Origin: Diogma glabrata
Taxonomy: Eukaryota > Arthropoda > Insecta > Diptera > Cylindrotomidae
Reading direction: 5' to 3'
Assembly: GCA_963693315.1 (NCBI GenBank)
Contig: OY856188.1
Span: forward strand, 219,923,789 to 219,987,788
DNA length: 64,000 nucleotides
This document shows positions 1 to 11,199 of the stretch, one piece after another (the first letter of the stretch is position 1; each line of letters opens with the position of its first letter). Under the pieces are notes generated by a model. That model was not told the DNA's origin and did no database searches. It worked only from the letters and a program-made list of their open reading frames with translations. A program made the position numbers and the translations under genes.

Positions 1-620
1 CAATAATGACTTTACTCGTGACTTAGGATGTTGATTAGAATGTTGACTTAGATGTTGACGAAATATTCTCTCATCCTATGAATTCACACATCGTAATATC
101 TAGAAATTTAATACAAAAAATACCAAAGAAGTACACTGTTATTTTTTTGAAATAATTTTTAACGGTGTAACTGTTACGACAGACTATATCAATCATCTTA
201 ACTCTGAAAATAATAATTTTCGGACTTAATAATAACTTTATTATTTTTCTTAAATTATGATGGCGTAGTTACATTTTTGTGTGCTACTGTTGATGAGTAG
301 TTACGTCACGCAATGTCAATAAACATGTTTGATTAAATGTTTTTTTCATACTTGGAGAAATTGTTGATTATTGGAAAGGGAAACAGAAAACCTATGTTAT
401 GATATAAAAATGAGAATTTTTATAATAAATTCAATTAGTATAATTTTAAAACTCGTAAGTTATTGTAAGAAGAAAAATAATAAATCATGCATGAAAAAAA
501 TAAATTGAATAATTTAAAATAGAAAAAAAAATGAAAGTTTTTAGAATAAATAAATAATTTATTTATGTTGATGTCGAGTTTTTTATTTCGTTTGTTATGT
601 GCTATAGTGTTCAATGTGAT
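1..620. other. AT-rich intergenic stretch
   Basis: I see no coding region, RNA gene or recognisable repeat here. Short open frames on the minus strand consist of Phe/Asn/Lys/Ile runs, as expected from AT-rich noncoding DNA. Confidence 0.6.
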
Positions 621-732
621 GAAATGTGGCAAATAATTTATTTATACATCGATTTAAAAAAAATATGAAAATTTTATCAGTTGTTTGTGATAAATTTAAA
701 GTTATAAAAAGGTTAAACAAGATCAAATTAAA

Positions 733-1144
733 AAGCGTTATTATTATCTTCATTGGCCTGAATATTTTATGGCAATTGCATTTCTGGCAGCAAAACGTAG
801 TAAAGATCCAACAACACAAGTTGGTCCCGTAATCATAAACAACGATAGTAAAATTGTGGGACTTGGTTATAATGGATTTCCAATTGGCTGCAGTGATGAT
901 GAATTTCCATGGTGAAAATAATTGAATATATTAAAATTTATACATGGTTCATGCAGAAGTGAATGTGATTTTAAATAAAAATGGTTCGTGTATCAAAGGA
1001 AGCACAATTTATGTAGCATTGTTTCCATGTAATGAGTGTGCTAAATATATTATACAATCAGGACTTGTAGTTATCGCAGAAGGTAAACGAAGATGCATAA
1101 ATGAAAACAACATTCAAGATGAAACTAAATGTAAGTTATTTTAG
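733..1144 (+). pseudogene. Deoxycytidylate (dCMP) deaminase remnant
   Basis: dCMP deaminase converts dCMP to dUMP for thymidylate synthesis. Two blocks in different frames match the family. Block 1 (733-912) reads [20 protein letters not shown], then the GLGYNGFP substrate-loop motif and GCSDDEFPW, and ends at a TGA (913-915). Block 2 (944 to about 1070) holds the zinc-binding HAEVN motif and PCNECAK, the two Cys ligands, followed by IIQSG. Between the blocks are stops in all three readings and the usual linker of about 20 residues is missing, so the frame is broken. After IIQSGL the sequence no longer follows the family. A GTAAGT at 1130 could be a splice donor, but I found no convincing next exon by 1977. 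The best reading is a decayed gene copy. The alternative is a real gene with assembly indels. Family identity is firm; loss of function is inferred. Confidence 0.75.
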
Positions 1145-1977
1145 ATATTTGATTTGTATAAATTTTTATTTTTTTTTCGATTGAATTATTCTGCTGTTAG
1201 TAAATCAATAGTTTAATTTTTCTGTGATATTTTCTAATTTTGATGTGATATAAGAGATTTCCAGGTTAGTTCTGTTTGTGCAATTTCAGTGTTTTCAGTT
1301 TTAATAGTTTTTGAGCTATCCGGCATGATAGTATAATATAAAATTAAACAAATAATTTTCGTAAAAGTTCAAATGATTAGATAACATAAGAAAAAAACTT
1401 TGTAATTGAAAAAGCGCTACACCTTTTTTTTTAAAACTGAATTGAAGCTTATTTTATATCTAACTACTTATGAAAGTTTAGGAGTAGCGATATTTTTGAT
1501 TTAAAGATAAAATTCGTTGTGCATATGACTGTCGGGTATCAGTTTTTTTAGTTCTGCAAGAAAATTATAAAAATGGCGTTATAAACTAAGTTTTTTTTAT
1601 GTTAAATATCAAATATTTTATTATTAAATGAACTTTTTAAAATATTATAAAAATTATATATGTAGTACAATAAATAAAATAACTACAATTGTTAAAAATG
1701 ATTTACTTATTTTACAAACAGAAGTTTCTTTTGAATAGGAAAACACTTCTGCAATTATTTTCTTTGTATTAGATGGCATAAAAAATGAAATGTTTATTTA
1801 TCACTTTTAGTAATCACTTGTCACTCTTATAAAAAATAATTTGACAGTCTCGACTGCAAACAAAAAAGCCGTAGAAATAAATAATCTATTTAGGAAATTT
1901 TGACTTGAGAAGTATTATGTTCGTATTATGTTATTATGAAATCATAAAGTAAAAGATTGTATTTTACCATTAAAATA
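1145..1977. other. AT-rich intergenic stretch
   Basis: No gene, RNA or clear repeat was recognised. No exon continuing the dCMP deaminase remnant was found. Confidence 0.55.
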
Positions 1978-1978
1978 T

Positions 1979-3595
1979 GGAGGGGCTGAAATCTCACAGC
2001 TCTGAGATATCAACACTTCGGTCTAGGTAAAGGATTTGTATATAGTTTTCGGCAAAAAACTTTTATGAGGACATGGTTTTTAGTTTTGGGCGGCGGTGTA
2101 TATCAAACATAACTCTTTGTTAAAGAACAAGTATTATTTATCTCTGTTTAAAAATTTATTACAAAACTAACACGAAACATCAATTCGTTGCCGGAAAATT
2201 ATAATCAAAATTCCAAAAATATTGTTAAATAAAATAAAATCAAACTTTTTCATAATTCCAAAAATATTCCAACAATTAGAATAAAATCAAAAATTTAAAC
2301 TTTTTCTAAATTCCAATAATATTTCAAAAATTCTTAAAAATTCAAGCTTTTTCCAAAATTCTAAAAATATTGCAAAAATTATTACAAAATCAAATATTGA
2401 AAATTTTTTCGAAATTCTAAAAATTATAATAAAATCAAAAATTAAAAATTTTTCAAAATTCTAGAAATATTCCACAAATTCTTATAAAATCAAAAATTAA
2501 AACTTTTGCCGAAATTCTAAAAATATTGCAAAAATTATTACAAAATCAAAAATACAAACTTTTTCAAAATTCCAAAAATATTTCAAAAACTAAAACAAAT
2601 TCTAAAATTTCCATGTTCAATTTCATTTTAAAATAAATTTACGTCATAAAAACAGCAACATTTTTTTTTTCCAAAAAATTGGCTAAAAAAACAAAAGCAA
2701 TCAGTTTTTGACACACTTGACATTATTTTTTGACGAACTTATAATGCCATAATTCTCTATAATAATAATAAAATATCATGTCAGGCAAACTATTAATTTT
2801 ATTTTTTCCCAAAAAAAATGGGTAAAAAATAAATAAAAACCTTTCTTTTGACACACTTGACAACATTTTTTGACAAACTTATAATGTCATAATTCTCAAT
2901 AATAATAATAAAATTTCATTTCAAACATACAATTTTATTTTTTTCCAAAAAATTGGGTAAAAAAATAAATAAAAATCTTTCTTTTGACACACTTGCCAAC
3001 ATATTTTTGACAAACTTATAATGCCCTAAGTAATTCTCAATAATAATAATAAAATTCATTTCAAACAAACAATTTTATTTTTTCCCAAAAAATAAAAATC
3101 TTTCTTTTGACACACTTGACAACATTTTTTTGACAAACTTATAATGCAATAATCTAGTTTTTGATCTCACATAGTACATACCAATCCCTACCATCAAGAT
3201 TTCTCCAAATTTAATGTTCCTGCTCGTAATCACTTAAAATGAACGTTTTTTAAGCCAAAAATATGAAAATTTGCTATTTTTGACACACATAATGATTTTT
3301 TTGATACACTTCCGGTACAGTTATCGAACACAGCGTCTTTTCGGACCTGTCCCTTGAGTATACCTATTTTTAGAAAAAAAAGTTTTTGAAATCCCTCCAG
3401 CGGTTTTCCCTGCAGCGTAGGTAATGACGGACGGCCATACGACCGGAGGCCGACAGACAGACATTCATTTTTTTTTTGCTTTTTTAGAATCAGTAGGTCC
3501 TAAAACGTCGATAAATGCCAAAAAAGTGGGGGTAAGAATTTCACTTTGGCTCATGAATGTAATACTTAGATCTTTCAGACCGAAGTAATAGAAAT
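1979..3595 (+). repeat. R1 repeat family, full-length copy 1
   Basis: This is one of five copies of a noncoding family, called R1 here (others at 26030-26470, 28889-30262 inverted, 49737-51050 and 56036-56937). The order is conserved. A head carries TATGGAGGGGCTGAAATCTC and an ACTTCGGTCT motif. It is followed by an A/T minisatellite of about 58 bases (roughly 2190-2620, AAATATTGCAAAAATTATTA type), then a satellite of about 140 bases starting TTTGACACACTTGAC (units near 2707, 2848, 2987 and 3105), then a unique tail ending CAGACCGAAGTAAT. The head and tail motifs are inverted relative to each other, like short subterminal inverted repeats. No coding frame is shared by the copies. It looks like a non-autonomous mobile element. 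I could not fix the exact ends or a target duplication. Confidence 0.75.
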
Positions 3596-4545
3596 ATTTT
3601 CGATTCTATTTCGATATTTTAGAGAGCATGGCAGAGCAGAGTAAAGGTTAGATTGTTGGAATTTAGATTGTTGGTAAAGAAGAACCTGAGCATTCGAACA
3701 AACATCAGAAAACATTCTTGAAAAATTTGAAAACATTTAATATTGACAAAAAGAACTGTAGTTTGCGCTGATAACACTTGGTATTCGTGTTTTAATGGTG
3801 TGTCACGTCAAGGTGTGAAAAATGTTTTAAGCAAGCTAAACTCGAATTCGAATTTGAACCAGAATGTATTGGGTATTGGATTCGCAGTCCATATTTTAAA
3901 TTATGCAATGTTGTTGTTGTAGCGACGAAATGTGGTGCTATTCTTCCGGCTCCAAGTCCAGTTTCAGGAACTCTGCTACTGCCTTGGGTGGTAGCACAGA
4001 TTTTCCTTCGCTAGGTTGGTTGGTTTCTCTGAACTATTGAAAAGGTTAAATACTGCAATAAAAATTGCTTCTGATTTAAGACTAATTGATGCAAATAGCA
4101 GGGTTAAAAAAATGCATGGTTATTTTACTGTACGAGGGAAACGGTGGAGTACTTCTGCGACAAAATAATGTCGCATACAAAAAACAAGCAAATGTCACAT
4201 ACAATGGAACTCGCTGACTGGCATTAATGCCAGCACTAGAAAGAATTTTGAATGTACAAACACCTTAATGGATATTTTCTAACGGTTGAGAAATGTCCAA
4301 TTAAAATAAAAGAATTTTTTGAAGAATTAAATTGTAATTAAATAGTAAATTTATGCACAATCTAGCTAGCTCGTTTTGACCGTCCCACGTTCTCGCAAAA
4401 GAATTTCTAATTAGTTAGTATTTTGAAGAATTTTTCCATTTTGTCCCACATTTTAGTGATTTGCCTCTGGTCAGTTTAACTTAGACAAATACCTGGAAAG
4501 CTCAAACAGGATAAAACTGTAACCAAGGCTGCAAAACCATATTTT
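3596..4545. other. Intergenic stretch
   Basis: No gene or RNA recognised. Composition is mixed, with a short GC-richer part near 3930-4030 that has no open frame resembling a known family. Confidence 0.5.
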
Positions 4546-4858
4546 ATTTTTTCTATTTTGCGTCTAAAATAAAGTCATTTCGATACCCAAATGCGTATCG
4601 AAATGGCCTTCATTTATTGTAATAATTCATTACGATACGCAAAGTTTTGTCTTTCAAGGTTGGTCACATTGGTCATAAAAACGTCAGTGAACATTAAAAC
4701 GAATAATTATGTAAATAAAATTAATCAGAATATCTAAATTAGTGTTAAATATTTTAATTAATTAAAATAGATAGTAATAATAACAAAATTTCAAATTTGT
4801 CGTTTTCTAAACAGATTGCATGCGATAAAATCGTCGATTATGAAACTAGTTTCTTAAC
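4546..4858 (+). repeat. Small dispersed repeat M1, copy A
   Basis: This stretch is present again, inverted and longer, at 11868-12290. Shared blocks include TTCTATTTTGCGTCTAAAAT at one end, the block GATACGCAAAGTTTTGTCTT, and ATAAAATCGTCGATTATGAA at the other end. There is no coding capacity. It is a probable miniature DNA element. No target duplication could be fixed. Confidence 0.65.
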
Positions 4859-4869
4859 ATACTATTAAT

Positions 4870-5990
4870 GGTTTGGTTTTGGATTGTTCTCAATGGTCAA
4901 TTACGGTTTTGGTTTTTCTAGATAATAAATCTTAGTTTTGGTTTTACTATGCAACATGTTTTGGTTTTGGTTTCGGTTTTTCTAAACGTCAAAATTTGGC
5001 TCCGGTTTTGGTTTATAGCTAAAAAATTTTTTGTTTGAGTATTCGTCAGAGTTTAATTTTGTTTAATTGTTTCATTTTTCCATCAATTAGTTTACACCCA
5101 GAACCATGAATTCAAATTATGTAGTGGATAATAAGTTTTTTAGGTATAAAGGTATAAATATTAGTATTGTGACCATAATTTCTTTAATTGTACAAACAAC
5201 CTGTAGATGAGATATTGTATCTCGAAACATGTAGTAAAGTCAATAAAAAAAATTAAGATTAAACTAAATTTGCATTTTAAATTAAAAATAATTATTTTAA
5301 AAAAGTAAAAAGTTTTGTTTTATTTTTTTTTTGTTTTGAGTGAGTTTACGAATTTACAATTTTTTAAAAAAATAGAAAAATAATTTATGCTTATAGTGAA
5401 TCACTCAAGTCACTCCGATTTGATTCGTCAGAGAATTGATTAAAAATTACAATATTTGTCAACAAACAGTGCTAATGCTTAGTACAAAATTTTGAGTTAA
5501 TTTATGATACATTACATACCCAGGGGAAAGTGTTTCATTTCCACGTAGCGCCTAGATCTAGAGCATTTCAAGATATGACAAGGCGAACTTGCTACCGTGG
5601 TTTGTTTACTATTTTATTCATTACTTTCAAATAAAATAATTTAAATTAAATTTAAAACATGAACTTTAAATATATGTATATTCGAAATGTTATTTCTAAC
5701 AACAACAATTTCCAAAACCAAATTGATGAAGTTTTAACAAAAATCACACTAAAAAACATAATCAGTATATCATTTTTACTGTCCAACTGATCGGGGGAAG
5801 TCATTCGGGTCGTTAAATATTTCGGGTTGGAAAGTAATTGAAAGACAGTAATAACTGTAAGACAGTAAAGTTACTACTGAAATAGCTTAGGAATTTATAG
5901 ATACGGCTAACTATTATAGTAATTGACAAATATTAAGCGACATCTTTATAGAGTAATTTCCCTCCGCATGGAGGGATCAGTTTTTATTGT
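4870..5990. other. Intergenic stretch with degenerate GGTTTTGGTTT tract
   Basis: At about 4870-5010 there is a degenerate run of TTTTGGTTTTGGTTT-type words; a similar run occurs at 17640-17790. The rest is AT-rich with no recognised gene. Confidence 0.5.
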
Positions 5991-6330
5991 TTTTTTATTT
6001 TTTTTTTTTTTTTGATCTACGGGTGTGACAACCCCGCGTACTCCAGTCCCTGCTATTGACATACGAGTTAACGTGAAATATCACATACCACTGGCAATAG
6101 CAGTGAGATATCACTAGCCAAGGTGACATCTTAGGGGTGGTGGCGGATGAACTGTATTCAGTCAACGGCAGCACCCTCAATCTTAGCTGTAAAATAATCC
6201 TTGATGATGAGACGCCATTGCTTCCTTGAAGAAACGAGCCTTCATATAACTATGTGTGGGCTTTAATCTTTAGGAAAGACGGTGCGTCACAGGATCAAGG
6301 AATATGCAACCGGCTGGATTATTGGCAACT
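5991..6330 (-). mobile_element. Retroposon with A-tail (SINE or LINE 3' end), unidentified
   Basis: Read on the minus strand, a GC-richer segment of about 300 bases ends in a long A-run (the T-run at 6001-6013). This is the signature of an RNA copied back into DNA. The last bases before the tail are GTTGTCACACCCGTAGATC. No protein family was recognised and no tRNA-like head is evident, so I cannot tell a SINE from a LINE 3'UTR. The 5' limit is approximate. Confidence 0.5.
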
Positions 6331-6514
6331 ACATTTTTGTTTTGTTTCAGCAAATTTTTATAAAAATTTGCTATATACTTTTTAATTTACTTTTATTTTC
6401 TCTATTCTATGATAAAATATTGGCCTATGTCATATTTTGTCAGTGATAGGATTTTTGGTTTAGTTATCCATTCTTTAACAAAAAATATAAAAAAACAAAA
6501 AAGAAAGATTTACG

Positions 6515-6642
6515 TCCATCAACACCTTTGAACGTATGTTGTTGTGGGACCTTGTTCTTAAAAGGTTTTTTTGTGTTATTGTGACACATATTGTAATTCC
6601 TACTACACAACACATTTTATTAAAAAAAAAAAAAAAAAAAAA
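6515..6642 (+). mobile_element. LINE 3' end, 5'-truncated copy
   Basis: It shares its 3' sequence with the LINE tails at 24137-24710 and 26911-27124: TGTTGTTGTGGGACC, then TTGTGACACAT, then CCTACTACACAACAC and an A-tail (6622-6642). Only the last residues of the reverse transcriptase ORF and the 3'UTR remain. This is the typical result of 5'-truncated LINE insertion. Confidence 0.75.
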
Positions 6643-6649
6643 TTAAATG

Positions 6650-7185
6650 TGTAAGTGTTTTGTTTATGGTATAAATTTATAAAAATATGTACCATAAAAC
6701 TGGTCTATAATGTAGATACAGCGATTCCACACGAAACCGATCAGATATTGTCCTCACCCCCTCCGATTTTTGTGAAACTGTGAATAAATGTTCTCTATAT
6801 TAAAGAAATACGCAAAATGAGTTTTGTTTTTTGGCAATCGCTGTACTAATATGTATACTGTCTTGTATCTTTTTTCGTTCCCCTTACTTGTATTAAAAAT
6901 CAAAATTAATAAAACCAAAGAAAATACCGAGCTTTAGACCTTTAATTGCTTATTGTTTTATTTCTGTTGCATATATTTCAAGGACCTCCTCTTCAGTGCA
7001 CTATTACATAGGATGTGAGAATATATTTTGAGAATAAAGAGAATAAATTTTTTATACCATGCTAATAGTATAAAAATAATGTTTGAATTGAATTAATAAT
7101 TTAAAATTTTTTTGATGAAATTTCTTATCTGACAAACGTTTAATTTTTTCAGCCAAAAGAAAAACAGTATTTTTGTTTAAGTTTT
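6650..7185. other. Intergenic stretch
   Basis: No gene recognised. A segment at 6720-6850 has a GC-richer block around CCTCACCCCCTCCGATTTT with a faint resemblance to 9380-9420. Its nature is unknown. Confidence 0.45.
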
Positions 7186-7189
7186 GTGG

Positions 7190-7467
7190 CAACAATTAAT
7201 TCAGTAAATTATTTGTGATATAACATCACCCCGATGGAAAATCTCCCATCAAGAATAATATAAGAACTGAATCTTAAAAATTATGGTGCAAATTATGAAA
7301 CTTTTTGCAATCCATACAATTTTCGAACGATCTGTAAATTGTATGGATTGCAAAAAGTTTCATAATTTGCACCATAACTTTTTAGATTCAGTTCTTATAT
7401 TATTCTTGATGGGAGATTTTCATCGGGGTGATGTCATATCACAAATATTTCACTGAATTGGTTGTTG
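7190..7467. repeat. Long near-perfect hairpin (foldback element)
   Basis: Two arms of about 135 bases (7190-7325 and 7333-7467) are inverted copies with few mismatches and a loop under 15 bases. Each arm carries CAACA, ATTCAGT, CATCACCCCGATGG, and ATTATGGTGCAAATTATGAA reading towards the loop. There is no coding capacity. A transcript would fold into a long double-stranded RNA. No target duplication is visible. The inner half of one arm recurs at 7785-7854. Confidence 0.85.
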
Positions 7468-7784
7468 ATCATGTGTCAATAGACACAAGTGAAGACTAGT
7501 CATGTTCTTCTCACCGATACAAGTTTGTTATTCAATACTAGAATATCTAGAGTATAACAAAACAGTGATCACCAGATAAATTAATTGACTAAACCTGAAT
7601 CTATTAAATGTATGTTTATGTAAATTTTTTGTTTTTATGCTTCGCTAGGTTGTAACCTAATTTTTGGTTTATATTAATTAGCGTTGACATTTTTTGGTAG
7701 AGTTTATCTAGTCGGCTAGCCCTGATGAGAATGATAAACTTTTTTAAAGTTTAAAATTTTTTCATTGGTTCGAAACTAGATCGC

Positions 7785-7854
7785 TCGAAAATTGTATGGA
7801 TTGCAAAAAGTTTCATAATTTGCACCATAATTTTATAGATTCAGTTCTTATATT
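7785..7854 (+). repeat. Half-arm copy of the 7.2-kb hairpin
   Basis: About 70 bases starting CGAAAATTGTATGGATTGC and ending TTCAGTTCTTATATT repeat the right-arm sequence of the hairpin at 7190-7467. It is followed by TTTTGTGGCAAC, which also lies just before the hairpin at about 7182. Confidence 0.8.
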
Positions 7855-7869
7855 TTGTGGCAACCAAGA

Positions 7870-8780
7870 AAAATAATTTAAGTATCTCCTTTATCAATCC
7901 ATCTTAAAGCTGCTAACCATTCTATTTCTTTGGGTGATGTAAAAATATTAGAGAAGGAATCAAATTTTACAACTCAATTTTGGATATTGATATTTAGATT
8001 TTTTTCTTTTTGTTTTTTGGTCAAGTTATGTTTGATTATTTTGTCAATGTTTTTGTCAAAGTCAATAATTTTTCGTTTGAATTAGTTCTTAATTTGTTGT
8101 TTTAGTTTTTTCTTTTAATTATTAAGAATTTTGTTGTTATTTTTTCCTGAAAATGATACGGAAAGTATCGAAACGTCGATTTTTATAATTTTTTGTTAAG
8201 AAATTATATTAAAAATACGCTAAAAACCAAATAAAAATATTATTTTTTTTATTAAGAATGCTCAAATATTCAAAAATAATTAATTTAAGCAACATACACA
8301 GATAGAAATCTAGGTTTTTTAAATTCTTAATAATGCATATTCCATGCTTAAATTACGTTAATTCTCAACCGTGAATAAGCCAGGTGTAGTATATGCTTAT
8401 AAGGTATACTTGTTCAAAAAATCACTAAGGAGCTTATTATGAATATTATTCATAGAATTTTATGAGTATCGGGTACGTAGCATGACCAATTAGGAACAGA
8501 GAAATAACTTTGTTGTATACTATTTTGTATACTTATTAAAGAACAAAATATAAATATTTTTAATAAAATAATATACCTCTAATTCATAAATTTATGGCGC
8601 TTGGTAATTAAAATAAATTATAGAACTACGCATTTATATTCCTAGCAATTGAAATTTGATGAAGTGTCAAAATACCGAAAATCTCATGGTCAGGATTTGT
8701 GATTTATATCTAAAAAAATAAATATTGTCATAAGTTATATGTATTATAATCATATACTGAGGGAGGCTATCACTTTCTCA
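7870..8780. other. AT-rich intergenic stretch
   Basis: No gene, RNA gene or clear repeat was recognised. Confidence 0.55.
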
Positions 8781-8782
8781 AA

Positions 8783-9075
8783 AATAAGTTTCTATAAAAT
8801 CACTTTCTATAAAATGACTTTCTATAAATTCATTTTCTATAAATCACTTTCTATAAAATTACTTTCTATAAATTTATTTGTTATAAAATTATTTGCTATA
8901 AATTCATTTGTTATAAATTCACTTTCTATAAATTAACTTGCTATAAAATCACTTTCTATAAGTTCACTTTCTATAAATTCATTTTCTTTAAATCATTTAA
9001 TATAATTCATTTTCTATAAATTTAAATGATATAAATCATTTAATATATTAATTCATTTTCTGTAAATAGATATGT
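8783..9075 (+). repeat. Minisatellite of TTTCTATAAAATCAC-type units
   Basis: About 15 imperfect tandem units of 17 to 20 bases, each built on ACTTTCTATAAAAT or ATTTGTTATAAAAT. Units decay towards both ends. Any open frame across it is a by-product of the repeat. Confidence 0.85.
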
Positions 9076-9079
9076 TTAA

Positions 9080-10130
9080 TTTTTCTATAAATAGGTATTT
9101 TTGAATATTCTATTTAAAGATATTTTCAACTATTCTATAAATAGGTATTTTTGAATATTCTGAATATAATTTTTCGAATCATTAGTGAATTACAAAAAGA
9201 ACAGTGTCACACCGAATTAATTATTAAAAAAAAAATGTTTAAAAACACACTTTCAATGAAAACGAACTAAAAACTAAAAAATAAATTGATTGACACAACA
9301 CGATGTTCTAAAGAAACAAAGCTTATATTCAAACGTTAAATCTTTTATTAGAGCAATTCTACGTCACCGCAACATCGATGTTCCCGACCCCCTCTGATTT
9401 CGATAAAATTTCATATACAGATAGCCAATGACAAAATAAAAATACCATGTCTTTCAAAAAATTAAATTTCGCTCTAGGGATGACACAGGGTGGCGCAAAG
9501 TTTTAGGGGTTTGCGAAACATGAGTATCTTTGAATATCGATTGCTAACGATTGACCAAACCGATTTAAGTCTTTTATAGCTCATTAGAAAGGTAATTGAT
9601 AGGACTTATACTTAAAATTTTAAAAATACTTAAAATTTTTTAATAATTTTTTAAAAGTGTATTAAACTTGAAAAAAAATTCGAAGATGGCGCTGTTGGGG
9701 GTACCCTCACTTTTACACTTTTTCTTCCAGAATAAAAATGTTTAATTAGATCGTAATCTAAAACAAAAGTTTCCGAGGTACATAATTTCTTGTTTTAAAA
9801 ATAAAGTTTTTACAAAATTTTCATTTCCGTTTTTTTTTTCAATTTTTTTTTCAACCAATACAGTGAATCATTTATTTAACTCAACCCACCGGAATTCTAG
9901 TTTTATAATAATTTCCTGACCATTTAACTATTTTAAGGATACAAATTAAGTATTTGAGCGTGTGAATGCTTTTTACATAATTTATCTTTTCATCCATTTA
10001 TACCTGTCCGAAATTAATTTTAAAGGCATGGAAAAATCAAGTACCTGTTAATGATAATATCTGTCATAAAATGAGAGCGTAATAATAAAATAAAAAAAAT
10101 ATTTGTGTTGTGTTAGCAAAGAAGCTTCAA
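9080..10130. other. Intergenic stretch
   Basis: No coding region recognised. A segment at 9360-9720 is less AT-rich (for example CCCGACCCCCTCTGATTTCG) and may be an old repeat, but I could not tie it to another copy with confidence. Confidence 0.45.
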
Positions 10131-10136
10131 AGTGTT

Positions 10137-11185
10137 TTAATAGTTAAAATAAATTTTTTTAAAACATGAGTAAATATCATTGTTTAAAACCATTTGGTAT
10201 CGGCAACTAATTTTACGCGCTAATTTTACGTATTCATCAGGCCGAAGACTTGCAAATTTTGAAAATCCTACTTTTAATTCTGGAAACTTGCTCTTAAACT
10301 CAACGTATGCTTCATTTAACGTGCATAGCAGTAACCGTTTTTGGAGAAATATTCGTTCACTACCACGTTTTACAGATATCGTATCACGTTTACCTGGCAT
10401 TAATCTGCTAATGGAATCATTCGTATAAAAAATGTTCATTTCATTAATAGTTTCTTCTGGTAGTTTTGTATCGGCATTTGGAAAAGATGACAGTGCTGTG
10501 GATTTGTTAAGTTGATCCTTCTTGCGTTTTTCAATTAAGTGACGTGTTGCTTCTGTTCCAAATAAGTTTAGTATTTTTTGCACTTTTATATCCATTGGTA
10601 GTAGAGTTAATATTTTTCGTTTCTCTATATAATCGCCATTTTTAAAGGATAACTTTAGGTTCTCCATAATATCTCGATAATATTTTAATTGCACTATTAT
10701 TTCATCAGAAGAATCAAGATTTTCCCCAATTAAAACATTTTGTATGTTTCTACGCAGTTGCTCTGATTTATTAAAACTGCGACATAACGCTTTCGATTAA
10801 TAGGTGAAATTTGATTAGATGCAAATGGCACAATATGTTCATTTATACGGTTAACTAGCTCATCACGTTCTATATTGACTATCGTTGGTGATGAAATAAT
10901 ATCTCGCATAACGCTTGGTCCGCTGATAGGCTGTGGCTGTCCCTCCAATATTTCATCACTCGCAATTGATTCTGTATCACCTGTATTTTCAGTTTCAATA
11001 CCTCCAGTGGAACTGATCATTAAGAGACGAATTCTACAAGACAAACATATCCGCTTTTGCGTACGTAAATTAAATACAAGGTTTATCGAACGTAATTTAT
11101 TCTGAACTTCAGGTGTAACATTTTTTAAAGTTTTTGAACACTTGCCGATAATACCAAATGGTTTTAAACAATGATATTTACTCAT
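10137..11185 (-). pseudogene. Frameshifted gene of unknown, repeat-associated insect family
   Basis: Two overlapping-phase ORFs on the minus strand form one protein. The first (10730-11185, ATG at 11185) begins MSKYHCLKPFG and has a Cys pair in ICLSCRIRLL, a short zinc-finger-like start. The second (10137-10694) contains QKRLLLCTLNEAYVEF and VGFSKFASLRPDEY. I associate the KRLLLC...SKFxSLRP pattern with multicopy insect and cnidarian proteins of unknown function, probably transposon-borne; this is recollection, not a search. Coding continues between the ORFs in a changed frame (near 10760-10800), so at least one frameshift is present. The C-terminus after RYQMVL is not native: it is translated from an inverted copy of the gene's own 5' end (10161-10204). 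Function unknown, almost certainly dead. Confidence 0.6.
10161..10204 (+). repeat. Inverted duplication of the gene 5' end (left copy)
   Basis: AAAACATGAGTAAATATCAT and the following 24 bases repeat, in opposite orientation, 11144-11190, where the same sequence holds the start codon of the minus-strand gene. The only clear difference is a 3-base gap near GGTATCGGC. It truncates the downstream ORF. Confidence 0.85.
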
Positions 11186-11190
11186 GTTTT
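11144..11190 (-). repeat. Inverted duplication of the gene 5' end (right, original copy)
   Basis: This is the partner of 10161-10204. It contains the ATG (11183-11185) and the first 15 codons of the minus-strand gene. Because it is coding, it is more likely the source of the duplication than a transposon terminal repeat. Confidence 0.8.
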
Positions 11191-11199
11191 AACATGCCC

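Noticed and set aside
913..957. An intron joining the two dCMP deaminase blocks (GTGAAA to GCAG).
   Set aside because: It would be only about 45 bases and would remove the zinc-binding His-Ala of HAE, so it cannot restore the enzyme.
5995..6180. A 61-residue minus-strand frame ending in a run of Lys.
   Set aside because: The Lys run is the A-tail of a retroposed sequence; no domain is recognisable.
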